IMG/VR virus record: IMGVR_UViG_3300044701_003572
Span: 22,379-86,378 of that record
DNA: 64,000 nucleotides
From: a virus
Strand: one strand, 5' to 3'
The first letter of the stretch is position 1; each line of letters opens with the position of its first letter. The notes beneath the pieces were generated by a model. The model saw only the letters and a list, made by a program, of their open reading frames with translations, had not been told where the DNA came from and did not search any database. This document shows, one piece after another, positions 42,496-50,755 of this stretch. The translations under genes and the position numbers were made by a program.

Positions 42496-43744
42496 AACAT
42501 TTTGTATACATCCTTTCACAGGATTGGCAACACGAGAAGACGGTGCAGTCAAGGTCTGCTGCCGTAGTCAGCCTGTGGGTTGGATACAAGAACAGAGCAT
42601 AGAAGATATTTGGAACAGCGAAACTATATGTGAAGTTCGCAGGCAAGTGCTCTGCGGTGAGCGTCCTGAAGTCTGCAAACCCTGTTTTGATCTAGAAGAT
42701 CAAGGTGTAGAAAGTCTGCGCCAACGACACATCAATGGCGTCATACCTGAATCAAGAATTAATTTATATCCCAACGCACTAGATAGCCTACGTGAAGATT
42801 ACACAATGCCGTTTGAATTTCCTACAATGGAAATTAAACTTAATAATCTCTGTAATTTAAAATGCAGAATGTGCAATCCGTTAGATAGTACTAGCTGGAA
42901 AGACTGGGATTATGTCAAACCTTTTTATGAAAAAGAAAATAACTACCTTGTTCCCACAGTGGCCAAGTTGGTGCGTACTCCCGGACAGTACATTGGTCCT
43001 TTTGATGACACTGAAAACTGGTGGGTTAGTTTCGAAAAACTTTTGCCATATTTTCGTAGAGTAGAGTTTGCGGGAGGAGAACCTTTGATGGATCCGCAGC
43101 ACTATAAGATCTTAGATATGTTAAAGCCTTACGCTAAAAACATAGAAATCAAGTATGCTACTAACGGCACTACGTTAGGTATAAGTCGAGATAGAACTAT
43201 TCACGACTACTGGCCATATTTTAAATCTGTAGCAGTGAATGTTAGTCTTGATGGTATACATAGTGTATATGATTATATTCGTACCAATAGCAACTTTGCA
43301 GAAGTCGAAAAGAACATCAAAGAAATACAGACAATACCAAATGTCAGTAGAGTAGTAGGGGCATTTACTGCACAGGCTGGAAATATTTTACAGGCAGCAG
43401 AGTGTATCGATTATTTTATCAATGAAATGAACATAGTATTCTACAGCCATCGTGTAAGTTATCCTAATGTACTATCGGCCCAAGTACTACCGCAGGAATT
43501 AAAAGACTTAGCCATCAGCAGATTGCAGACAGTATCTAACAGAATTTGTACATTCCCTAACATAGAAAAATATCCTATTCTAGAAAAAATTACCCAACAA
43601 CAAATTAAAGATAATATCAACTATCTGCGAGCCAGGGATCAAAGTCATTTATGGCAAGATTTTTTAGAATTTAATCGTAAATTAGATACTACAAGAAATC
43701 AAAATTTATTAGAGGCTGTACCGGAGTTTACTGCATATGTATAA
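42479..43744 (+). CDS. Twitch-type radical-SAM protein (3)
   Basis: A 421-aa protein with the auxiliary-cluster part first: TFCIHPFTGLATREDG (Cys 9), VKVCCRS (27, 28), then CGERPEVCKPC (59, 66, 69). The radical-SAM core follows with CNLKCRMC (125, 129, 132), EFAGGEPLMDP and YATNGT. This N-terminal twitch then core arrangement is shared with the genes at 45594, 57129 and 58339. Such proteins usually modify peptides or proteins. It overlaps the next radical-SAM gene by eight bases, forming a two-enzyme module. Confidence 0.9.
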   Translation: MNNQSKTFCIHPFTGLATREDGAVKVCCRSQPVGWIQEQSIEDIWNSETICEVRRQVLCGERPEVCKPCFDLEDQGVESLRQRHINGVIPESRINLYPNALDSLREDYTMPFEFPTMEIKLNNLCNLKCRMCNPLDSTSWKDWDYVKPFYEKENNYLVPTVAKLVRTPGQYIGPFDDTENWWVSFEKLLPYFRRVEFAGGEPLMDPQHYKILDMLKPYAKNIEIKYATNGTTLGISRDRTIHDYWPYFKSVAVNVSLDGIHSVYDYIRTNSNFAEVEKNIKEIQTIPNVSRVVGAFTAQAGNILQAAECIDYFINEMNIVFYSHRVSYPNVLSAQVLPQELKDLAISRLQTVSNRICTFPNIEKYPILEKITQQQIKDNINYLRARDQSHLWQDFLEFNRKLDTTRNQNLLEAVPEFTAYV

Positions 43745-44636
43745 GGTTACTTCAGCTTGGCCTCACCAAGATCAGCTTAAAGTAGAATGGAATCTAGGTA
43801 AACGCTGTAACTACGATTGCAGTTATTGTCCTTCTGAGATACACGATAATGTTAGTCCCCATACAGATATCAATCTTTTAGAGAGAGCAGTGGATAGACT
43901 CTGCGAAATAGGCAAGCCTTTACGCATCAGTTTAACGGGTGGCGAACCTTGCGTTCACCCCGACATAGAAGATCTTTTAGATTATTTTAAGAGAAAAGAC
44001 ATATTTTGGGTCAACTTAACTACTAATGGAACTAGGGGTTATCGTTGGTATTTAGATCATGAAATGTTTTACAATCACATAGTATTCAGTCTGCATTTTG
44101 AACAAGACTGGCATAGAATTTTTGATACAATATTAAAATATTATGATACTACCGAGAGAGATTTTTTTGTGAATGTAATGGCACATCACAAGTATATGCA
44201 TAATGTCAAGACTGTAGTCAAGAAGTTTGACGAATTAGGAATTAAATATGCCGTTCGTAGAATACGATGGACCGAAGGCGATCATAATGTATTCGATGAT
44301 CTTAAATACGACGGACAAGACCTACAGTGGATATTGAATAAAGACGCTACAGCTAAACCTAATTGCCGTATAGACGATGAAAAAATCATTCATTCTAACG
44401 ATGTAATCAAACAACATTTAAATCAATTTAAAGGGTGGCGGTGCAATGCTGGACTTGAAAGCCTAATGATTAATTGGGACGGTGATGTACATCGTGCAAC
44501 CTGTCGAGTTGGCGGAAGTTTGGGCAACATCTACCAAGGTACTTTTGCAGTCCCGCAACAGCCCATCGAGTGTACTAGAGATTGGTGTACCTGTGCAGCA
44601 GATATACCTCTGACGAAGGTGAAGACGATTGAATAA
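43737..44636 (+). CDS. Radical-SAM protein with SPASM-like C-terminus (4)
   Basis: A 299-aa protein. The cluster motif is CNYDCSYC (Cys 24, 28, 31), then SLTGGEPCVHPD and LTTNGTRG. The C-terminus has GWRCNAGLESLMINWDGDV, a Cys in RATCRVGGSLGNI and CTRDWCTCA, fitting an auxiliary Fe-S cluster. It is coupled to the twitch protein upstream. The 3' end overlaps the convergent, clearly related gene at 44575 by 62 bases, the longest overlap in the window. Confidence 0.92.
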   Translation: MYKVTSAWPHQDQLKVEWNLGKRCNYDCSYCPSEIHDNVSPHTDINLLERAVDRLCEIGKPLRISLTGGEPCVHPDIEDLLDYFKRKDIFWVNLTTNGTRGYRWYLDHEMFYNHIVFSLHFEQDWHRIFDTILKYYDTTERDFFVNVMAHHKYMHNVKTVVKKFDELGIKYAVRRIRWTEGDHNVFDDLKYDGQDLQWILNKDATAKPNCRIDDEKIIHSNDVIKQHLNQFKGWRCNAGLESLMINWDGDVHRATCRVGGSLGNIYQGTFAVPQQPIECTRDWCTCAADIPLTKVKTIE

Positions 44637-45597
44637 TTTTCTTAGTGAGATTACTTTCTGGTTGACACCAACAACTTAATTTAGAGCAAGTAGTTGACCT
44701 AAGAGCTGGTTTGAAATTTTCTATAAAATCTTTATCTCTAATATTATATTGAAAATCTAAATTATAAAGATTGTTTCCGCAAGCGCCTGTTAAATTTCCA
44801 TTTTTGTCTATGAACAGACTATCAATGCCTAGGTTACAGTCCCAACCATAGAAATTATTGATCTTCTTCAGTATGATTTCGTTGTTTTTAACATTAATCT
44901 TACTGCCGTCTTCGGTAACTACACTAGTTTTTAACAAAGTATGTTTGTTATTGATTAGGAACCAAAAAGGATTAGCCTGACGCAGTCTATGTTTCTTTAG
45001 TATTTCTTTTTGTTCTTCGTTGTAATTTATAGTACTATGATAGATCTCTTGTATATCTATACCCCATCTACGTTGGCTTTTCTTAAGGCGTTTTACTAAA
45101 TCCATGCATTTGTCCCAATGATTAGGATCCATTAATACCAGACCTGTGATAATTACCCGTTGGTCATATAGACAATCGGCAACTTTGATAAAGTGATCTA
45201 CATCCACACTCTCATGATGACAACTAAGTATAACCTTATCCATATACTTGCCATATTGTTCCCACCAGCGTAGTGTTCTAGATCCGTTAGAACTCATACT
45301 GAATATACAATCAAAGTTATCTTTAAAATGTTGTATGAAGCGTCCGAACTCTGGCCACATAGTGGGTTCGCCGCCTATGATGTGTAATTCAAAAGTTTTT
45401 TTATCTAGATTTTTAATGTAGTAATTTAATAAGTGTTCTAAATTTTTAACAAACAAATCATATTCGGGCCACCGATGTGTGCCTTCATTGCTACCTGGAA
45501 AACAATACCAACATTTGTAATTACAGGTATTGCCTAGCATGATTTCAATCCGTAATTTATTTTCAGGCCAACGGTGTTTAACTTCTACAATTTTCAT
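44575..45597 (-). CDS. Radical-SAM protein with SPASM-like C-terminus (5)
   Basis: A 340-aa paralogue of the gene it faces. The cluster motif is CNYKCWYC (Cys 25, 29, 32), then HIIGGEPTMWPEF and SMSSNGSRTLRWW. The C-terminal region repeats the pattern GWDCNLGIDSLFIDKNGNL, GACGNN and CSKLSCWCQP. The start overlaps the end of the twitch gene upstream by four bases. Similar length, order and motifs indicate gene duplication with the whole pair inverted relative to 42479-44636. Confidence 0.92.
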   Translation of the reverse strand: MKIVEVKHRWPENKLRIEIMLGNTCNYKCWYCFPGSNEGTHRWPEYDLFVKNLEHLLNYYIKNLDKKTFELHIIGGEPTMWPEFGRFIQHFKDNFDCIFSMSSNGSRTLRWWEQYGKYMDKVILSCHHESVDVDHFIKVADCLYDQRVIITGLVLMDPNHWDKCMDLVKRLKKSQRRWGIDIQEIYHSTINYNEEQKEILKKHRLRQANPFWFLINNKHTLLKTSVVTEDGSKINVKNNEIILKKINNFYGWDCNLGIDSLFIDKNGNLTGACGNNLYNLDFQYNIRDKDFIENFKPALRSTTCSKLSCWCQPESNLTKKIIQSSSPSSEVYLLHRYTNL

Positions 45598-46979
45598 ACT
45601 AGATGTGACAGCTCTGGAAATATTGATTGAAAGCTTGTGCCTCTAATCTCATCTAGATTATTGATATATTCTTTAAATGCAGGTAATTGATCTGTGTGAT
45701 CTTCTGCATCCATAAAATCTAATACAGCTTGCCAACGACGCCAACCGTAGGGATTGTCCTTCCAATAGTCTTCGTCTTGCCGGTAATTTTCGTGTAACCA
45801 GTTAGATAGCTCTGCGAATTTTCTGCGAACTTCGACTTTGTCTTCGGAGGGTAGACAATGTATGCTTAAAAATGTTGGTATGTACAATAGGTGCATATTG
45901 AAGATCCCACCACCCATCTGTACATTGCCCGGTACTAGGCCCAGATTAATTTTCTTAAAATTTTGTTGTACTTTCCAACGAGCAAAGTCTGGCAAGTGTT
46001 TGATATTCAATATCTGTATAGCAGTGGCTATACTAACTTGTACGTTGTCTGGTGTTCGATCTAACTTGTGTAGATTTTCTACAATAGTTGCCCACTCACT
46101 AGGATATCTAATATACCAATTGCGTTGATCTGTAGCATCTAAACTAACAGCAAATTTAACTCTATTAAAAGGCTTCCATAGTTCTAGAATTTCATCATCT
46201 AATAAGAGTGCATTACTATTATAACGAATTAAAATTTGATCAGCATAACCCTGTCTAATGATTTCTTCCAAGAAAAGTTTATGCTCCTTGATCATTAAGG
46301 GTTCACCACCTGCGAAATACACCTGTTTTAGATTAGGTATCTGAGCATACATCTCTTTCCAGAAGTCCGGATTCTCATACCAAGTGTTGTTAAATTTATC
46401 ACTGTTCCATTCCATCTGTTCAGCAACAATAGGTATGGTAGTTTTTTTCATTAATTTTTCGTAATCTTGTACCCAACGACTGCTGTCGTGAGGCGAACAC
46501 ATTACACATTTTAGATTACAGGTGTGTCCTAATCTTAAATCTAGATAAGTGAGTTTATCCGGTATCGTTCCGTCTTTTTTAGTTTGACGAACTAGCTCTT
46601 CTAAATCGATACCGTCATTCATCCACGTATAAGTTTCCCAGAGCCTTTTACTAATTACACCTTGATCTTCTTCACTTATACATTTACCACAACTGGCAGG
46701 TATTTTACCTTCCAACATAGTTAGACGTACATCTCTCATGTATTGATTATTCCACGCCTCTAAAGGTTTACTAATACCAAAATTTGCAGGTACGCCCTTT
46801 TCATTCTTTACTAAACCTACACCATGATCTGTGCCGGCACCGCTGGCATTGGCTGAACAACAAAGCCGCATATCACCATTAGGCCTTGTGGCAAAATGAA
46901 TCCAAGGCAATATACAAAAGGTGCGACTGCCTGTTTTTTGTTCGAGAAGTTGGTAAAACTTTTTTTTATCGTTATTCAT
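45594..46979 (-). CDS. Twitch-type radical-SAM protein (6)
   Basis: A 461-aa protein with the N-terminal auxiliary region TFCILPWIHFATRPNGD (Cys 22), RLCCSA (40, 41) and CGKC (97, 100), then the core CNLKCVMC (154, 158, 161), YFAGGEPLMIKEH and YNSNA. The same order as the gene at 42479, with a longer spacer. It is coupled to the B12-type radical-SAM gene upstream (four-base overlap) and to the SPASM gene downstream. The last 60 residues (TDQLPAFKEYINNLDEIRG) resemble the C-terminal tail of its paralogues, which end in a similar YP-x-L phrase. Confidence 0.92.
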   Translation of the reverse strand: MNNDKKKFYQLLEQKTGSRTFCILPWIHFATRPNGDMRLCCSANASGAGTDHGVGLVKNEKGVPANFGISKPLEAWNNQYMRDVRLTMLEGKIPASCGKCISEEDQGVISKRLWETYTWMNDGIDLEELVRQTKKDGTIPDKLTYLDLRLGHTCNLKCVMCSPHDSSRWVQDYEKLMKKTTIPIVAEQMEWNSDKFNNTWYENPDFWKEMYAQIPNLKQVYFAGGEPLMIKEHKLFLEEIIRQGYADQILIRYNSNALLLDDEILELWKPFNRVKFAVSLDATDQRNWYIRYPSEWATIVENLHKLDRTPDNVQVSIATAIQILNIKHLPDFARWKVQQNFKKINLGLVPGNVQMGGGIFNMHLLYIPTFLSIHCLPSEDKVEVRRKFAELSNWLHENYRQDEDYWKDNPYGWRRWQAVLDFMDAEDHTDQLPAFKEYINNLDEIRGTSFQSIFPELSHLV

Positions 46980-48454
46980 TTACAGTTAAACTTTTTTTCT
47001 TTATATTCATTAATATGCTTATCTCTATTATAGCATTTAATTTCTTGATTGTCTTGATGAAAACCAATATTAAATGCCGTATCAAAATCTACACCATTCA
47101 ACAACATTTCGTTACCAATGTTCCAAATACCCTGTTTGAAATCGTACTTATTTGAATTAGTCCACCAGTGATTACATAGTTCTACAGCATCGAATATATC
47201 CAAATGTTCTGTGCTCCATAGCAACTGTTTGTCTAATCCCCATTTAAAAAACATCTGTCTGATACTTTCTGGAAACAAATCTACAGTTCTATCTGTAATA
47301 CTAAATCCTTTTTCACGCCACTTGAGGCTGAACTCCGAAGGATTGTGATCATCCATAGGTATAATTAAAGGATTAACAGCCATAGCCTCGCCCTGCCAAT
47401 TATCAATCAACCATTGGAAACCACGATGAGTACTTTCTTTAGTTTCGTGAGGTAAACCAACTATAAGACTTACCTCTCCTCTGTAAGGACCTTGTTGTTT
47501 AAAATACTTTCTTATTTCTACTAGCCCAGGTAACAATCTATCTGGATGCATTCCTTTGCCGATGCTTTTAGCACTTTCATAATTCGTACTTTCTATACCG
47601 TAGAACTGCCCAAACAATCTCATTCTAGCAATATGTTCTAAGTCTTGCGGGCGCGATACCATTAGATCGGCTCTAAGAAATCCGCTGAAAAAAGGTTGAA
47701 AGTTTAGTCTATCAACAACATCAGCAAACTTGATTAATTTTTCTGTGCGATCATTGATAGTTTCGTCTGCTACATAATAGTTTTTTATACCGTAGCGTTC
47801 GTAGGTAGTTCGTAATTCTCGTTCAAAATCTTCAGCATCTCGACTGTAGTCTCCTTTAACACCTAGAACAGGAAAATTACAGAAGTCGCATTTAAATTTA
47901 CAACCTCGTCCTAGCTCTATTCCTAACCATTCGTTAGATAAAAGAAAGTCTCTGTCCTCGTATTCTATTAATAGAGATCTCATAGGAAATGATGGATAAA
48001 ATTGATTGGCTTTGATAACCTTTTTATTGCCTAAATACTTTGCATCAAAGGATATTTTATTGCTGTTGCCGGTTAGATACTTGGTTAACTCTAACATAGC
48101 GTTCTCGCCAAACCCATCTACCCAGTAATCAATATTCTTAGCTGGAGTAGTCATTAGGTCCTGACCGCCTATGACTGTCTTTAGGTGAGGCCACTCTGTT
48201 TTTAACCAAGAGGCATATTGTTCAAGAGTATCTGACCAAGCATTAAAAAAACTACTAAACCCTACAAATACAGTTTTTGATGTAATTCTAGATTTACTTA
48301 ATTCTTTTAACTCGTCTAAAGTCCAGGACATACCGAAGTCAATAACTTCTACGTCCCATTCGTGTTGCCTTAGCCAAGTTGCTATTCTATATACTCCTAC
48401 TCCTCTTCTAATTAAAACAGAATTTACATGGAATAGTAGAGCATGATTACTCAT
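46976..48454 (-). CDS. B12-binding-type radical-SAM protein (7)
   Basis: A 492-aa protein. The first about 120 residues have the Rossmann outline of B12-binding domains (YRIATWLRQHEWDVEVIDFG, TVFVGFSSFF, VIGGQD), but the DxHxxG cobalamin motif is not visible. The radical-SAM motif is CKFKCDFC (Cys 185, 189, 192), preceded by IELGRG and followed by VADETINDR and YGIESTN, as in B12-dependent methyltransferases and methylthiotransferase relatives. Substrate unknown. The gene at 50748 is its closest relative here. It overlaps the dehydrogenase gene by eight bases. Confidence 0.88.
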   Translation of the reverse strand: MSNHALLFHVNSVLIRRGVGVYRIATWLRQHEWDVEVIDFGMSWTLDELKELSKSRITSKTVFVGFSSFFNAWSDTLEQYASWLKTEWPHLKTVIGGQDLMTTPAKNIDYWVDGFGENAMLELTKYLTGNSNKISFDAKYLGNKKVIKANQFYPSFPMRSLLIEYEDRDFLLSNEWLGIELGRGCKFKCDFCNFPVLGVKGDYSRDAEDFERELRTTYERYGIKNYYVADETINDRTEKLIKFADVVDRLNFQPFFSGFLRADLMVSRPQDLEHIARMRLFGQFYGIESTNYESAKSIGKGMHPDRLLPGLVEIRKYFKQQGPYRGEVSLIVGLPHETKESTHRGFQWLIDNWQGEAMAVNPLIIPMDDHNPSEFSLKWREKGFSITDRTVDLFPESIRQMFFKWGLDKQLLWSTEHLDIFDAVELCNHWWTNSNKYDFKQGIWNIGNEMLLNGVDFDTAFNIGFHQDNQEIKCYNRDKHINEYKEKKFNCK

Positions 48455-49004
48455 TTAGATCTATACCTAGATTCTCTTTGATCTTTGACCTAGTATAATC
48501 AGTTAGTTTAAGTTCAAAGTCCATTTGATTAATTCTAGGATTTTCGATCCACCAATCGACTGCGGAAACAATATCACTATAAAGTATAGGATGGTCGCAA
48601 CTGACAGCATTTTCTAACATAGATATTTTCATATACAAGATGTTAGATGTAGACTTTGAACTTAATTTCTTACATCTCTGTTCTAGTTGATGTTTGATTT
48701 CGCCGTAGGGTCTACAATTAGGATACATCTGTTCATAGTAATCTCCAGCGATAGATCCCATAACGATTATCTTAGGCACTGTGCCTTCTAGTCTGTTTAG
48801 CAGATCAATTTGATGAGTTTTAACAAATGAGTTGTTAATAAACAGATCGCAATCTTTTGATAGTTCAACAATTTCTTCTAATTTATCGTTGATGTCGAAT
48901 CCATTAGATCTAGAGAATCCCTGCACTTCCCAACCTTTGGCTGTGAAATGATCATAAAGAATTTTACCTATTCCAAAAGTATGACCGGTGATAGTACATT
49001 TCAT
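48447..49004 (-). CDS. Short-chain dehydrogenase-like protein
   Basis: A 185-aa Rossmann protein. The nucleotide-binding loop is TITGHTFGIGKILYDHF (about residues 4-20), the NNAG-equivalent is INNSF, a Ser is in VMGSIAGD (84), and the catalytic pair is YGEIK (Tyr 100, Lys 104). It is shorter than classical members (about 250 aa), so the substrate lobe is reduced. It would oxidise or reduce an alcohol/carbonyl with NAD(P). It sits between the oxygenase-like gene and the radical-SAM genes in one leftward run. Confidence 0.8.
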   Translation of the reverse strand: MKCTITGHTFGIGKILYDHFTAKGWEVQGFSRSNGFDINDKLEEIVELSKDCDLFINNSFVKTHQIDLLNRLEGTVPKIIVMGSIAGDYYEQMYPNCRPYGEIKHQLEQRCKKLSSKSTSNILYMKISMLENAVSCDHPILYSDIVSAVDWWIENPRINQMDFELKLTDYTRSKIKENLGIDLNE

Positions 49005-49017
49005 CTTGTACTTATTG

Positions 49018-49644
49018 TTAAATTGCTCCAGTGATCTCTAATAATGAATTGACATCTTCAGCATCGACTGAAAATATAATGTGAGGTCGATCCTCAGTGT
49101 CTTCATTATGTACGCTGTGCATCTGGGTAGTATCTACTAGATATATTGATCCGGCCTCTAGATTGTATCTTTCTCCTGCGTCGTCAAAATCAAAATATGC
49201 CTTTTTTGGACTATAGATAGGAATATGTACGTGCCACGATTCATCTACGTGTGTAGGAATATACGATCCGGGATAAGAAAGGCTAACTCCCATTCTATAA
49301 CCCATGGGAAATTTATTAGCGATTCTTTCCGCTATACCAAAATATAATTCAGTATTCCATTCCGGAGAAGGTACTTTAACAAGTACATTCCAAGGTGCGC
49401 AGATTCTCGACTGATCTTCTAAATAAGATTGTATGCTCCATCCGTGGGGCATTCTATTTAAATCGTGTTCTACATTGTCGCCAAATTCGTTAATCTGATC
49501 TGTGGTATACGCTTCTTTCTTGATATAATTTTTCTGTTCGCTGTGTACAAACTTTTTATGCTGAAAATTTTCAACGATAGCCTTGTAATAATCTCTAAGC
49601 TCTTCGATATTCACAGTGACGTCTAATTTATAAATTCGTTTCAT
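49018..49644 (-). CDS. AspH/2-oxoglutarate oxygenase-like protein
   Basis: A 208-aa protein from the ATG at 49644. The region YPGSYIPTHVDESWHVHIPIYS, then AGSIYLVDTTQMHSVHNEDTEDRPHIIFSV, has the H-x-D...H and distal Arg spacing of cupin-type Fe(II)/2OG hydroxylases related to AspH. The N-terminal 90 residues are helical. It leads the leftward run to 44575, with a TAAATA element seven bases before the ATG and no Shine-Dalgarno site. Substrate unknown. Confidence 0.72.
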   Translation of the reverse strand: MKRIYKLDVTVNIEELRDYYKAIVENFQHKKFVHSEQKNYIKKEAYTTDQINEFGDNVEHDLNRMPHGWSIQSYLEDQSRICAPWNVLVKVPSPEWNTELYFGIAERIANKFPMGYRMGVSLSYPGSYIPTHVDESWHVHIPIYSPKKAYFDFDDAGERYNLEAGSIYLVDTTQMHSVHNEDTEDRPHIIFSVDAEDVNSLLEITGAI

Positions 49645-49651
49645 AGTCACA

Positions 49652-49657
49652 TATTTA
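49652..49657 (-). promoter_or_regulatory. Late-promoter-like AATAAATA element
   Basis: The minus strand reads GGCAATAAATATGTGACTATG; seven bases separate the element from the ATG at 49644. Confidence 0.45.
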
Positions 49658-49677
49658 TTGCCCAAAAAAACTAACAG

Positions 49678-49683
49678 TAAATA
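49678..49683 (+). promoter_or_regulatory. Late-promoter-like TAAATA abutting tandem ATGs
   Basis: The plus strand reads ACAGTAAATATATGATG; one and four bases separate the element from the two possible start codons of the rightward radical-SAM gene. Together with 49652-49657 it forms a compact divergent pair. Confidence 0.45.
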
Positions 49684-49684
49684 T

Positions 49685-50755
49685 ATGATGTTTTATGACA
49701 CTATAAAAGAATTAGATATTGAACACAGCTCGGTCTGCAATGCTGCTTGTCCTAGTTGCACTAGAGAACTACGTCCGGGAGATTATAGCTGGTTTAAACA
49801 AACTTGGTTACCCGAAGAGTTTTACAGAGAACGTATTCCACAAGAAATCTTTGATAACTTAGAAAGTATTTTCTTTAGCGGCATGGTTGGTGATCCTTGT
49901 GCTGCTCCAAATTTTTTAGAAGTCTGTAGAATTATCAAACAGAGAGCACCTCATATTAATATCAAAGTTAGTACTAATGGAGGAATGCGTAATCCGGAAT
50001 GGTGGGCCGAATTGGCAAAGATCTTAGATAAAGGATCCTGGGTCCGATTTGCTATAGATGGTTTAGAAGATACCAATCATATCTATAGAGTTAATGTTCG
50101 ATGGGATAAGACTATTGAAAATGCTCGATCATTTATCGATGCCGGCGGCGAGACCGAATGGCAATTTATCGCATTTAAGCACAACGAACATCAAATTGAA
50201 CAGGCTAGAGACTTTGCTTTATCTATAGGTTTCGATAGATTCATTGTTCGTAAGAGTCATAAGTTCTTATTAGACGCACTTTTTGAAATGCAACTCGCAG
50301 GTACGGGGGGCATTAAAATAGAAAAGCCTACACAGGACAAGTATGTGCATCCGTTGATATTAGAAAAATCTAAACCTTTTAAACTCAAAGAAGCATTAGA
50401 ACTTTCTAATAACAGTCCTATTACTTGTGAAGTACAAGGTCGCAAGGCTATGTATATTTCTGCAGAAGGATTTTTATTTCCCTGTGTTTATACCGGAACT
50501 TGTGTACATTTATCAAAAAGCAAAGACCTAAATGACAGTTGGGGTCAACTATGGTCAGAACACGGTAGTGATAAAATTAACCTAATGAAAAATGAGTGGC
50601 ACGATATTCTTAACGGCGATTTTTTTAACAATATACAGAAAGGTTGGAGTTGCGGCTACAGTAATGGACGCTTGGCTGCTTGTGGATTATTCTGTAGTAA
50701 GTCCGCAGCAAGAATTTTTGACTCGTGCGTAAATTACGATATTACAGATGTATAA
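49685..50755 (+). CDS. Radical-SAM protein with SPASM-like C-terminus (8)
   Basis: A 356-aa protein starting at the ATG at 49685 (or 49688). The cluster motif is CNAACPSC (Cys 18, 22, 25). The GGE-like position reads SGMVGDPCAAPN. Then STNGGMRNPEWW and DGLEDTNHIYRVN, nearly superposable on the gene at 39380. C-terminal cysteines lie in CEVQGRKA, LFPCVYTGTC and CGYSNGRLAACGLFC. It is coupled to the B12-type gene downstream by an eight-base overlap. Confidence 0.88.
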   Translation: MMFYDTIKELDIEHSSVCNAACPSCTRELRPGDYSWFKQTWLPEEFYRERIPQEIFDNLESIFFSGMVGDPCAAPNFLEVCRIIKQRAPHINIKVSTNGGMRNPEWWAELAKILDKGSWVRFAIDGLEDTNHIYRVNVRWDKTIENARSFIDAGGETEWQFIAFKHNEHQIEQARDFALSIGFDRFIVRKSHKFLLDALFEMQLAGTGGIKIEKPTQDKYVHPLILEKSKPFKLKEALELSNNSPITCEVQGRKAMYISAEGFLFPCVYTGTCVHLSKSKDLNDSWGQLWSEHGSDKINLMKNEWHDILNGDFFNNIQKGWSCGYSNGRLAACGLFCSKSAARIFDSCVNYDITDV

